64,000 nucleotides of DNA from Chenopodium formosanum (taxonomy: Eukaryota > Streptophyta > Magnoliopsida > Caryophyllales > Amaranthaceae): assembly GCA_024500155.1 (NCBI GenBank), contig CM044876.1:11227001-11291000 (forward strand). The letters are read 5' to 3'. Position 1 is the stretch's first letter, and every line of letters starts with the position of its first letter. The notes below the pieces were generated by a model. That model was not told where the DNA came from. It was given only the letters and a program-made list of their open reading frames with translations, and ran no database searches. Positions 12,205 to 24,700 of this stretch are shown piece by piece. Position numbers and translations under genes: made by a program.

Positions 12205-13490
12205 TACTTTAATGGTACATTATAAATGTATAATGGTACATTATAGATTTATATTGTACCATTGTAGAGTCAGTTTTCTTCTATAAGCTTGCCAAATTTA
12301 TATTTTTGCCCTCTTAAATGCTTGTAAATGCATAACAATACAACTATACGTTGAGATGCACTATGAGAACTTAGCTTTTGATTTGAAATGATTAAATATA
12401 TTTGTATGGAATTTTGGATGCAAACATGAAAGTATGATTAACTGATTTAGTTACTATAGTCTATAGATCATGTATTGATTTTATTAAAAGGTTTGTATTA
12501 GAAGTAAATTAAAGGTAAGTAGTATTAATTTGGAGAATTATCATCTCATGATCATTATTGGTTTATCATTACTCATACATGAAGTTTTAATATGAATTAA
12601 GTACAAGAGTTTGGTTATGTCGATATGGTAATGTTTGTTGATATGTTCGACATTTGGATTTAAATTAATTGAAGGAATATCTTTTTTTTTTTTTTTTTTG
12701 GAAAAAATTGAAGGAATATTTAATTTAGGGTCAATATAATATGTGTCAAGTGATCAATATTGTCCTAACTAAAGATAAAATGAGTATTATGTGATTTTTA
12801 TGCTGTGCGTTGCATTATTTCTGTTAATAAGTTAACTATTATTTAAACTACTAATCACGTAAAGTGAAAGAAGAATAATCAATAAAATTGAATGAGTTAT
12901 TGAGTGTATTACTAAAGTACTGACAATTATGGAGTCATCAATTAGTCTTCCTTCTACTATTATATTACTATGGTGAAATTTTGTTTCTATGATGTTAGAA
13001 ATTTCTTGGTTTGGATAACCTCATACGTTGTATATTGCTTTCTTCAATAATTAAATTTAATTGTATTAATCATTTAGTTATGAATTTGGTTAATATGAGA
13101 GTCTATTGGAGTGGACTTGTGCATGACGTTTTACTTGTACTATTATTAATAGTGGCATGCTAGGATTTTAAATACTATGTATATTATTGTCTTTGTAGCC
13201 TATATGTACATATTAGTGTTGCTTATTACATTATGTTTTGTATGTCAATCATGTCCTATTCTACAATGAACTTCTGATGAACCACCTTTACACCAGTATT
13301 ATTGAGCATAAGTTTTGCATCAGTATCTTTAAGAGATGTGATTCCAAGATCATGCATGCATCAATAAATTAAATCTTTATGTGAATGGTTTTTGATTTGA
13401 ATTAGAGCCCTAAGTTGCGGTTTCAATTTGTAAGATGTTTGACTTTGGATTTTGTTTCGGGAAACAGAATGCTGCTCGGTGTGCAAGGGT
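12205..13490. other. AT-rich intergenic DNA, nothing recognised
   Basis: No coding segment, RNA gene or structured repeat was recognised. It contains a T run near 12681-12699 and many short AT words. Confidence 0.5.
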
Positions 13491-13499
13491 GTTTTGGGT

Positions 13500-13705
13500 A
13501 TCATAAACCAAAAGTTCATTGTTGGTTTGATGTCATTAATCAAAAGTTCATTGTATGTTTGATATTGATGTCCAATGATTTCCAATGTCCTATGTTTGAT
13601 GTCTAATGTCCTATGTTTTGATGTCATTAATCAGAAGTTCATTGTAGGTTTGATGTCCAATATCCAATAATGTCCGATGTCCAATATCCTAGGTTAGATG
13701 TCCAA
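13500..13705. repeat. degenerate tandem repeat (GATGTCCAATGTCC words)
   Basis: AAAGTTCATTGT plus TTTGATGTC recurs three times (13510, 13543 and 13632), interleaved with many copies of TGTCCAATGTCC-like words. It reads as a decayed minisatellite immediately upstream of the LTR-like stretch at 13706. Confidence 0.6.
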
Positions 13706-13935
13706 TGTCCGAACGTGCTTGAGCTCCGACTTGCAAGGACGACTACGTCTGAGGGCTATGCCTGCAAGAAAGATAAAGTAAGCTGCCCCCGGGGGTTGAC
13801 TTGGGAGCGCCTCTCCGACACTCAAATTAGTGAAAACTACTTTCTAAAGAGAGAAAGTAGAGAGACAATGAGAGAGATAAGAAAAATTTACCATCATTTA
13901 TCATTAGCTTGCTATTTATAAATGTACTTTCAGTT
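13706..13935. mobile_element. possible LTR fragment
   Basis: A locally GC-rich stretch carries words often seen in plant gypsy LTRs (ACTTGGGAGCGCCTC, TCCGACACTCAAATTAGTGA), followed by AGAGAGA-rich leader-like sequence and TTGCTATTTATAAATGTAC. No paired LTR, TSD or primer-binding site was found, so it could be a solo-LTR remnant. The strand is not decided. Confidence 0.35.
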
Positions 13936-14460
13936 GACAAAGTTGTACTCGAGTGGACAAATTAGGAGTAGATTTGTATTTTGTGATGATTACTAGATGA
14001 TTAGGGATTATGAGCTGGATTATGGTGGGCTTTTTTCGTCATTTCAATATATAACGATTAGGATATAAACTAGGCCCAAATAGTTTCATTTTATTTTAAA
14101 GTGCTTATTTTAATTTGATTAATTTTCATTGGCGAATTCAAATAGCCTCATTGTTTTAACACACGGAGGTGACACGTTGATAATTCTCCATTTTTTTTTA
14201 TTGAAAAAGTAGATGGAGAAGAAGATGATGAATATGATGAGCTAACACCAAACTCCTATATGCGTTGTCACAATGGCTCGTGAACAATAAAGATATATTT
14301 TTTAATAAAATAAATTCAAATTTTAATGCAACTTATTTACTAATATTTTTTGTTTTTTAAGGAAAGATACATGATAGGAGATTAGGACCGTCTTCTTGCA
14401 AGATCGTGTCCTAATCTATCAAGGTGTAAAAAGTAAGAAAATTTACTATCCATAAACGGG

Positions 14461-14925
14461 TTAATATCCTGGTGCGTCGGAGTAGAATAGCTGGAAGTTC
14501 GAGGCTACATAATCTGCTGCCTGATTGCCTTCCCGATAAATATGATGTGCCTTAATAACTGTAAAGGAGTACAAAATAGACTTGATATCCGCCAAGAGAA
14601 TGTGCAGCTTCCATGGACAATTTAAATGACCCTGCAAAATATTAATTGCAGTTAGATTATCGCCTTCAATAAAAACATGTGAGGTATTAAATTCTTTAGC
14701 AAGAAGGAGACCATTGCGAAGAGCGATATCTTGAGTAATAAAAGCTGGGCAATAGCTTAAATTGTAGGTACGACTAGCAATATGAGTCTCCAAACAATCC
14801 CGAATAACAACACCAGCGGAAGTAAAATTATGGGTGGCAAAGCCATCAAAATTAATTTTGTAGAACTCGGGAGGGGGAGGCGACCAAGAAATAATGGGGT
14901 GGAGTTCGTAGAAGGAGGCAGATCA
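14461..14925 (-). pseudogene. LINE-type RNase H domain fragment
   Basis: Read on the minus strand from about 14925, the peptide contains WSPPPPEFYKINFDG (the usual entry into plant non-LTR RNase H domains, with the first catalytic Asp), then ITQDIALRNGLLLA, VFIEGDNLTAI and HIYREGNQAADYVAS, and ends at a TAA at 14461-14463. The family normally has Glu in the AELxAL position; here it is Gln (TQDIAL), so the DEDD set is broken. Upstream on this strand the frame closes and no reverse transcriptase is visible. It is most likely a 5'-truncated LINE relic, less likely a stand-alone domesticated RNase H gene. Confidence 0.7.
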
Positions 14926-14929
14926 ACAA

Positions 14930-15430
14930 CAACATTGGGTGTATGAATGCCAGCTAAAAGAAATCGAAACTGCCATTCTTGAAATAGAGAAAAAGCACAA
15001 ATAAAAAACAGTGTTTAATATTCGCTGAAGCATATCTTAATACGACTGCATTACGACATTTCTAAATACTCCAAAACAAGATAGCTACCTTAGGAAGAGT
15101 CTGGGTGAAGTAGTTTTCAATAGCTAACTTATTTACCAAAATGTCATTTAATAACCATGATTTATTTATTTACTTCTATTGGTTATAAAACAGGTCTTTG
15201 CCTCTTAGGAGCCCCATAACATTTATCTCTTAGATAATCGTGTTAACAACTGTGATATCCATATTTAATAAAAAAAATATGTTAATTATGTCATTTGATA
15301 AATAATTATCAAGATACTCGTAATAAACTTGTATTTTCTCCGATTTAACTCACTTAGCTGCAAAAATAATCAAATTTGAAACTGGAGAAAAAACATTGGA
15401 ATTTTTGGCAATTGACCCAACTTCCCATGA
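14930..15430. other. intergenic, upstream of SUVR gene
   Basis: AT-rich sequence between the RNase H relic and the 5' UTR of the SUVR gene. No coding segment was recognised; it probably includes the SUVR promoter, but I see no specific box I would defend. Confidence 0.4.
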
Positions 15431-16682
15431 ACTCTTTCAATTTCCCTCTCTTTCTACACTCTCTCCCTCTTCCCAAAACCCAAAAACCCTTTCTCTCTCT
15501 TCACTGACACTCTCACTTTACTACTTCCAGTTTTCATCCAAATCTTTTCAACTGCTCCCCAAATGCTCGTAAGTTTTACCCATTTTCTTCCATTTTTTAT
15601 GCCCAATTTGTTTTGCTGCGCCGATTCTCCGACATTTGAGTTTAATTTCTGGGGTTTTATGGTTTCAATTGCTTGCATGCTCAAAAAAAAAAAAAAAAAA
15701 TAAAATTGAGAAAGTTTCGTCATTTTCTGTTCTAATTTTTGGTTATTGTTTGACTTTTCTGTTTAATTATTTTGATATTTTTTGCAGGTTTTCTCTGAGC
15801 TCTGAAATTCCCAATTGAAAATTTACGAGGGAAAAAAAAGGTATCTTTTTTTCATGATTTTAATTTCATATTTTATTTTAGAAATATACCCTTTAAATTT
15901 CAGCATATTCTGGGATGTGGGTTTATGTTTACAGATGTAGTACATTTTGGTGTAGTGATTTTTTTTGTTCATCATTCGGGGTTGAATTATACCCTAATTG
16001 TTATTTCTGCCCCAAATTACTTGTCACTTTGACTTATAATTTATGAAGGGTGTGATAATGTATACCATTAAACGGAATTGAAATTTGTTATGCATAAATT
16101 TGAGAATTTATTCATAATTGTAAATTTTGAATCATAGTGTTAATATGTTTCAAGAAATAGTTAAGATCAAAATCTGACCCAATTTAATTGGATATATTGA
16201 TTGTTCGACTATGGACATTCAAGAAAGGAATTCAGGAAGTTTATTGGGCAGACGGAGGGATTATATATTTATTTTGGGATCGAAGGAGTGAATGACTGTC
16301 TTGTAAGCTGAAATTTTGAAGTGCGTTGGTTGCATAATTGTTGCTTGCTTCTTGAGCATATTTTCCTGGGAATTTGAAAGCTATTATAAATTTTAGGGCA
16401 GATGAAATTGATTGATTAATGACATGTTTCATCTGGGTTTAGAAATTAGTTAAAATTGAATGTAATCTTGTTCATATGTTATTATGTTGCATCGTTTATC
16501 AATCCAGCTGTTATTGTGATTTTTGTTGATGCAGCATGAATACTTCCAAATTGTTTCTTTTCTTGTAAGCTAAGAAGTTGCAAAATGTAATTTTGTGATT
16601 TTGTTCATATTTGGTCAGGATTACTTTGGTTTTTGACTTTATGTAATTACTATTCAGTAGTTTGAGGAGCCTGTGATCGAAG
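15431..16682 (+). promoter_or_regulatory. 5' UTR of SUVR gene with two introns
   Basis: A CT-rich leader (CCCTCTCTTTCTACACTCTC near 15443) is followed by a donor at 15569 (CTC|GTAAGT) and an acceptor at 15787 (TTTTTGCAG), a short exon 15788-15840, a donor (AAG|GTATCT) and an acceptor at 16657 (TATTCAG), then a short leader to the ATG at 16683. These are inferred from splice consensus only. Confidence 0.55.
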
Positions 16683-18709
16683 ATGGCGCCAGGAAAAGTT
16701 AAGGCAGCTTTTAAAGCAATGAAAGATATTGGAATTCCAGAAGAAAAGACAAAACCTGCCCTGAAGAAGCTGCTAAAATTGTTTGATAAGAATTGGGATC
16801 TGATAGAAGAAGAAAATTATAGAGTCCTTGCAGATACTATCTTTGAATATGAGGATTCAGAGGTGTCTATCTTGTTATTTCCTTTAACCGCTCTAGCTTT
16901 ATTTAAGTAATTTGCATGGCTTAATGTGTTTTTATCTTCTTGGTGTATCAGGCTGCAGAGAAAGAAAAAAAGAAGATACCAGGAAATGTTGATGTATGTA
17001 ATAGGCTACTTATGCTGTCATTTACGTATTATTTTTGGGGCTTATTTGTATGAAAATTTCTTGAAAGTGTATTCTTTTGCTATATTTGATTAGCAAGGGG
17101 AGGCTTTTGAGGAAGCAGCTCCAGTGCAGGATGAGGTGCAGGATGAGCCCGAGAGGCCATTGAAAAGGCTGCGCTTAAAACACCAAGGCCAAGCTGCACC
17201 TTCTAATGGCCAACATAGCCCCCCGTCTGCTTCTTGTGCATTGAAGACGCCTAAACTGGAGCCTGGTGAGTCAGAAGTTTCTCCCGGTCAGCGGACCCAA
17301 CTTTTGACAGGATCTCCTCAACCTGCTGTGTTTACGCGAAACAAGGGTAAACAACCTGTTTCGCCTCAATTTAGTCAGAGAGATAAAAGAACTGCACCTG
17401 AACGGGCATCTCAAGCACTCCAGATCAAAGAGCCAAGGGCTGAACCAGTTGTTAATCCCAGGCAAAAACAGCCTAGTACAATTTTGTTAAAGCCCAAAGA
17501 TGAGCCATTTACTGAGGACATGATGACACCTGCACCACTTGCTGTATTGCCTCCAGGTATATAGCATTCTCTTGCTTTATTATGCTAACTTTTTTTTGCA
17601 AATGCTTACATGTATTTTGCAAATATATATACTCTATAGCTACTTCCTTTTCACGTATCTCGGCTTATCAGTACGAAAGTTTGCTACCATTCAAGGCTTA
17701 GGTTAATTTTGCAGTGGGAATTTAGAAATTTATAGTGTTTAAATTACTCTTGCTACCTTTAAGAATCTATGCGTGTTCTAATAAAAAGTACAATTTTTTT
17801 GGTGGATGTATAATGTTGCTATGTCATATATCATAATGTTGCTATGATGTACCATCCTCCCCACCCACCTGTCTTGTTTCCTGGTCTTTGCACAGAGACT
17901 TCAATATGAATGTCATATTTGCCAGTGTGAATATTGGGTGAGCTGTAGCCTCTTATTATTCTGATGCCATGAAGCTATACAGGAATTACTTGTGCTGTCG
18001 TCTTTAACTCCTAATGTGGGACTCACACAAGTTTTGTTGTTATTTAGAATTTACATAGTCTCTTCTTTTTAGGTTGAACACAAAATGTTATCTTCTTAAT
18101 TTGTATATTACCTTCAGCATCAATATGGCTCTTTGTTTTTCAAAATGGAAATTCTCTTCAGTTCTTGGTAATTTAGATGAAGTATGCTGTAGCGATCTGT
18201 AATGGACCACGCCCAAGGCTTAAATCCTCCAGTCACCAAGTTTTACAAGAGGAGAGAAAAGATGAAAACAGGATATAAAGGCTTGTCAGATGAGGACAAA
18301 AACAATCAAACTCTGAAGGGCAGCAATACAGCAGCAAGTAGTGGAACCATGGCAAGCAGCATTGGTAGACTATGGACAATAGTAGTAGTAACAGCTAGTT
18401 CTGTACCTCCTTGTATGTAAATTAAGAAGAGAGTAGTAGTGAAGGTTACGAGATTAGACTATTTGAATTTGAGACTTGTCTCCTAGAGATACTACCTTGG
18501 AGAGTTGTAGCCTCAAGCTACTTAGTTATTTCAATCAATCAATCTTGCTGCTGCCTATCTTGTGTGTGTTTGTTCATTGTTAATTTCTGATTTTGCTTGT
18601 GTGAGGGTCTAGTCTATTACACGATCCATAATCTTGTTGAAAGATTTTACAATGTGAATATACTACTTAGTATTATTTAAGTCATCTCTTGAAAAATAGT
18701 TAAATGTGC

Positions 18710-18740
<31 letters not shown>

Positions 18741-21700
18741 ATATGATGATATAGTATAATCGTCAAGATTTGTCGTTGACAATGGGGAGTGGAATATAAA
18801 GTGTGTGTGTGTGTGTTTTTTTTTTTTTTGAGGTCATAGTGTTATTCTCTCTGGAGATCTGAGATCTATTGCAGAAGTCTTGTAACTAAAGCCAGGTGCC
18901 TGGGCTAGGGAACATAGTGGGTGGAGTTAATTTGGAAGAGAGGGTATGGCTTAATGAAGGAGATACTTTGAAAATGATGTAGAATTTGGGTTATACAAGC
19001 TTTAGTATATGGAGCTATGCCTTAATAAATGTTCTTGGATATGATCTATCTATATAACTATATAAAGTGCTAATACAACTATACAAGATCATAGGGACAG
19101 CAGATGTTGATGTTCTGGTCAGTCCTTGATTATTTATCAATGTCTGATATTATAGTGCTTAAATATTATTTGGAGACAAGTTTTAAAGGAGTTTAGTGTG
19201 TTTTTTTTTTGCTTTTGTGCTTAATGCCGAACTTATATAATCATAATGGATTTTTTTTTTAACACTCTTGACAATAACAGACATATACTTTTTGTTTATT
19301 TGGTTTCTCAATTTTTCCAGATCATCAAATTAAACCATTGGTTGTATGACAGATTACTTGATGCTCATGGCCAGGCAGTTAATCAAATAATTATCTTTGT
19401 AACGATCACCAAGGCTATTGGTTAGTCCGAACAAACTGAACCTGCTAATGGAAACCTCTTCCCCCTTCCAAAAAAATAAAATATAAATAAATTAAAGAAA
19501 ATAACCCCTACTTGAAGTGCTCTGTATACTGCAGTTACTGATACGTATGCTGTGACTTTTGAGAATTGCATGCACGTGAACGGCCATATCTGGTTCAGTT
19601 CCACATAAAAATGCACCTTAAGTTAGGTCTTTATTTTGTATTTCCATGCAATAGTGCTGATAGCAAGTAGTTTTTTTTTTCTTTTCTTTCCTGTATTAAA
19701 GATTTTGTTTTGTTTTGTTTTTTAAATCTTCTATTTGAATTCTGATTTATTTATGCTTTTATTGTAAAGACAGCATGCACAAGGAGGTTCCTTCAAAGTC
19801 TACTAATCTAGCTGGGAGCCAGGCAGAATCTATGCGTCCAGAAGTTCCTTCTAATTCTGGTAAATCAGTCTGCAGCCAAGATGGTCAAGAATCCAGGGCC
19901 CCTAAATCTGTGGGCGTTATTGATAAAAGTTTGGGAACATTGGCTTTACCAAATGCTCAAGAGAACCGTATTCAGGAAGCTGAAGATTCTAAGAAAACTT
20001 TAGCTAACATAGACATTGCAGCCTCATCTCTTGGAGAGGTGAGGTTATCTCTGAGCTGCAACCCAGGTCCAGAAGGGAATGTTTACTATTTTCCGGATTT
20101 ACAAGATGTCTTGAAAAAAGTTAATGATAATTGTCTTACAAAGTACAAAATCATGGATCCAGAATTTTCTGTTATGAAAGTTATGGAGGACTTTTGTGAA
20201 TGTGCTGGGAAGCTGGGTACAAAAGCTAGTGCTGTGAATCAAGAAGGGTCTAGTCAACAGGATGCTGGGGTCATTAACAGCAATGGAACTGTGGCTGCCA
20301 TAAATGCAGAATCGTCTGATAATGTGGCTGCCATAAATGCAGAATCGTCTGATAATGTGGCTACCACAACTGACATGGTAGAACCTGAAGCTTCAAATCC
20401 AACATCAGCTACCAATTGTGAAGCTACTGATGGTCATTGTGCTGAAAAGGATTCTAATAGCTTAGTGGTTGTTCAGCAGCAGCAGCAGCAGCAGCTCATC
20501 CCCTCCTCTCTTGAAATTCTTGATGTCACAAGTGACATCTCAAGAGGCGTAGAAGCAGTTAAAGTTTCAGTAGAAAAGTCAAATTGTGACTCTCTACCGT
20601 TGTTTCACTATATTCCCCAAAATGTCATCTCACACAGTGCTGATCTGATTTTCTCTCTTGCTCAAATTGGTGATCAAGATTGTTGCCATTCATGCGTTGG
20701 TGACTGCTTGGCATTGTCATCATCATGCAATTGTGCTCGACGTAATGGCGGGGAGTCCTCTTACAATTCAGATGGTCTTGTGAGGGAAGAGTTTTTGGAC
20801 AAGTGCATTTCGATGGTTAAGAACCCTCAAAAAGACTACCTTGTTTATTGTAAAGAATGTCCCCTTGAACGATTGAAGAATGAGGATATGCTGGATCCTT
20901 GCAAAGGTCACTTGAGACGGACATTTATTAAAGAATGCTGGGCTAAGTGTGGCTGCCACAAGCACTGTGGAAATAAAGTTATACAACATGGCATAAGCCA
21001 TAGCTTGCAGGTAAATTTGAACTATTTACTTGATATCGTGTTCGATCTCTTCAAATACAAGTTTTGCAGTATAATAGGTAGTTTACAGTGATATTGTTTT
21101 GTCATCTGGCCTGCATGCTGTGTGCTTAACTAATTTATGCCTTTGTGATCATTTATTTTCTACTAGTCCTGTAAAGTTAGTGACACTTTGAAAACACCAG
21201 GAAAAAAATTTAATTATTGCTTTGCATAACATTTAGCTTCATACATAAGCGGAATGTATTTCACCTATTTAGCTTTTATCCATATTTTGGGAAAGCTATT
21301 AACGGAAAGTCTTGCCAACTTTATAGGATGAGGATTATTTAAAAGTGTGGTTTCTCATTTCGCAAGATGTTTTGGTGTTATATTTTCAAAATTGTTTCAT
21401 CAATTTTGAGAGCTTGTGTCTAGGTGTTCTGGACTGCAGAAGGGAAAGGTTGGGGTTTGAGGACACTGGAAGATCTGCCAAAAGGGACTTTTGTTTGTGA
21501 ATACGTTGGAGAAATTTTAACTAGTACAGAGCTCCATAAGAGGAATTTGAGAAGAAGCAATGACAAGCATTCATATGCAGTGCTACTTGATACAGAATGG
21601 GGTACAAGAGCTTTAAAAGAATCAGAAATTCTCTGTTTGGATGCCTCGGTGTATGGAAATGTGGCAAGGTTTATTAACCATAGGTAATTTTTTGAGAGCT

Positions 21701-24700
21701 GTCTCTTGATTTGTTGAATTAATGTGTCCCCCACCTTGCACGTATCTCTATTTCCTGTATCGCTTTTCTTTTCCATTTCTGATATTGTTATCATTAACAT
21801 AAGACAAGAAGATGTGGTAATGGAAATCATTGATTGAGCATTATGAGCTATTCTTTTGCATGATTGGCTAGGCAGTTATTTAAGTTTCTTGTTGTTTAGC
21901 AATGAAAAAATGACTGTAATTTAAAGTGGATGGCATTTTGTGAGAAAGGTGGTTGATCAATGCCAATTATAATGTAAAGCAAGCCAACTTTATGAGTCTG
22001 AGCTGGTAGCGGGGGCATAAAGGAATTTGATTTTCTTTAGTTTTACTATATTTGTTTGTGTAATCTAGCATTTGAAGATTGATCATGTAGTTGGTTGTAG
22101 ATAGTTCTGTTAGTACTCACATTAGTCATATGGAGTGGATGGGAATACGACTTGTGTATGTTGTGAGCGCATTAATCAGTGACTTAGTAATCACTCTGAA
22201 CAGTGTAATAATAATAAAAAAAAAAAAAAAAAAAAAAAGAAGCTATAGCATGGGAGCTCATACACGAGCCTCTGTTTTCTTTAATGTTATTTTCTTCTCT
22301 CTTTTTCCACCCCTTTTCATTTAATTATAACCTTGTCCTCTTTTCTCACTTCTTAGCCTTTAATATTTTGATTTCCATGTCTTTCCTTTGGTTTTCATGT
22401 TTCTGGAATAATGACTTAGTTATGTTCATGTTGTTATAGGTGTTCGGATGCAAACTTGATTGAAATTCCTGTTGAAGTGGAGACCCCTAATCACCACTAC
22501 TATCATGTATGAAACTTGAAGATTCATTTGGATTCTGGTCTTGTATTTGCTGTTATGGAAACTAAGATTAATAAATATTCTGTCGGTCCCAATATAATTG
22601 TTCTCTTAGTTTTTGGCATGGAGATTAACAAAATTGGTTATATGTGAATATTAGAGTAAAGAGAGAGAGTAACGGCATTAATATATAGTGTTGGAACTGT
22701 GAGAAAAAGGATCAACGGGATAGAAAGAGAAAAGGTGGTAAGAGAAAGCAGAGTACGGAATGCAAATGGGAACGGGAGATTCTTAAAATGATTTCAATAT
22801 TCCTGTCTAGACATAGAGAACATGACTTGATCCAATAACATGAAGATTATATGGAAAGTGTAAAGTCCAATCTATGCAACAAGAAGATTGTTTTGGGACA
22901 GGGAGCAAACAGGACTAAAGTCTCTGAAACTGCTTGTTTATCTAACAACTTAAGGAACATTCTTTTTCTTGTGCAGGTTGCATTGTTTACAACAAGAGCA
23001 GTTGATGCTTTCGAAGAATTGACATGGGTATGTGCACTATAGTTTGGGCTTCATTTGGACAGTAATTTTTTTAGGAAGATCAATCTATCTTATGAAAACT
23101 TCTCAGTGGACTATAATAACTAGTAAGATAGTAGCATTATATAAAATGGTTTCGATAAGCCTGCCTTGACTTAGAGAACATGACATGATTTACAAACATA
23201 TGGATTAGTTGTATACTTGTCCCAAAAGAAATTATATTTTGCTTGTCCCATTAGATATTTCAGCTTAAACTTTCAAGCTTATTTGGTGTATACTGTTAAA
23301 TACTAATTTATGCATTCCAAATATTTAATAGCGTAGTGGGGCTGTGGTTTTTGCTTGGTGCTCGCTAACTCAACAGTCCATGTTCTCATGCATTATGTTA
23401 CTTTTGCAAGTTAAGGCAGTTTTCATGATGAATACTGTGGTTTCAAGTACTATTTTTTCCGTGTGTACATGATTTATGCAACTTTTTTGAATGATACATC
23501 CTCCGTTCCTATTATGTTGTAACGTTTACCTCATTATGAAGTTTCACAATTATTGCAACATACCCATGCAAATACCCAATACCCTTATTTTACAATACTT
23601 GTTGCTTTAGTTAATGCTTGCAATCAATTGAACAAGTTTGTAGTTTTGTCTCTCTTTTTCTTTTTTACCACTAAGCACTAACATCTTTTGCTCTTCCCCT
23701 TGTTGCAATATTGATGGAACGAAGGAATTAACATAAGTTGCTTACCTTTATAAAACAATGAACCACATTAATCTGCAAATATTACGCAGAAGACTGAAAT
23801 TTTATGTACCTTTTTATTTTTATTATTTTTTTTTTTTTATAATTTTTTTAATTTTTATCATAAGATGTCTTCATATATGCCTTTCGACCTGAGAAAATTT
23901 TCCACCTTTAGATTTTCAACGACTATTGATATGATGCAAAAATTAATGATAGTTTCGTCTTCAAAATCAGCTAAATATTTTGATATTTTGTATCTGTATT
24001 GATTTATAGAAATGATGGTCTTGGAGAGTAGATTAAGCTCACTTGTATAATCTTGCTCTTAGTGATTGTAAAATTCATAACTAACATCTTCAGGTACATG
24101 AAAATAACCGTTTCTTTTTGACGTGTCAATTAGCCATTTTAAGGTTTAAATTTGGATTGACCTTTTTATTGGATAAATTACTGTGAATCTGTGCTATATA
24201 TTCATAGTAATGCCAGATACAGAATGCCTGTAAAGCTTAATTATACTTATACTGTTAGATGTTGGTAAAGGAGAAAGCAGGCCTTATTCCCTTTTTATAC
24301 CCTAAGCAATGGGTGGGTTAGTGAGAATTTGGAAATATTGATGGCTTTCCCTCTTAAACATAGATATCTCTTAAAGGGGAACCAAAGTTTAATCATCAGG
24401 TGATTGTATACTTGTGGTTCATGGTATTGGTAATTCAGACTAGATAAATCTTAGCTGGTCACCATGTCATGCTTTTGTTGATTGCTTTCTAATTCTTATA
24501 TATTTCTGAAATTCTCAGTAAGCTATACTCATCATTTCAAAGAGTGTCACCTGTTCGACAAGCTAAATGATGTCTCAATTTCTAGTGAATTACGTGGCGC
24601 TTGAATGCCTATAGTAGTATGCGTCATCATCTCCTATGTAATCCATCTCTTTCAGATTGTATGTCCCATCCTCTAACTGTTGCTGCATACTTGTGCTATT

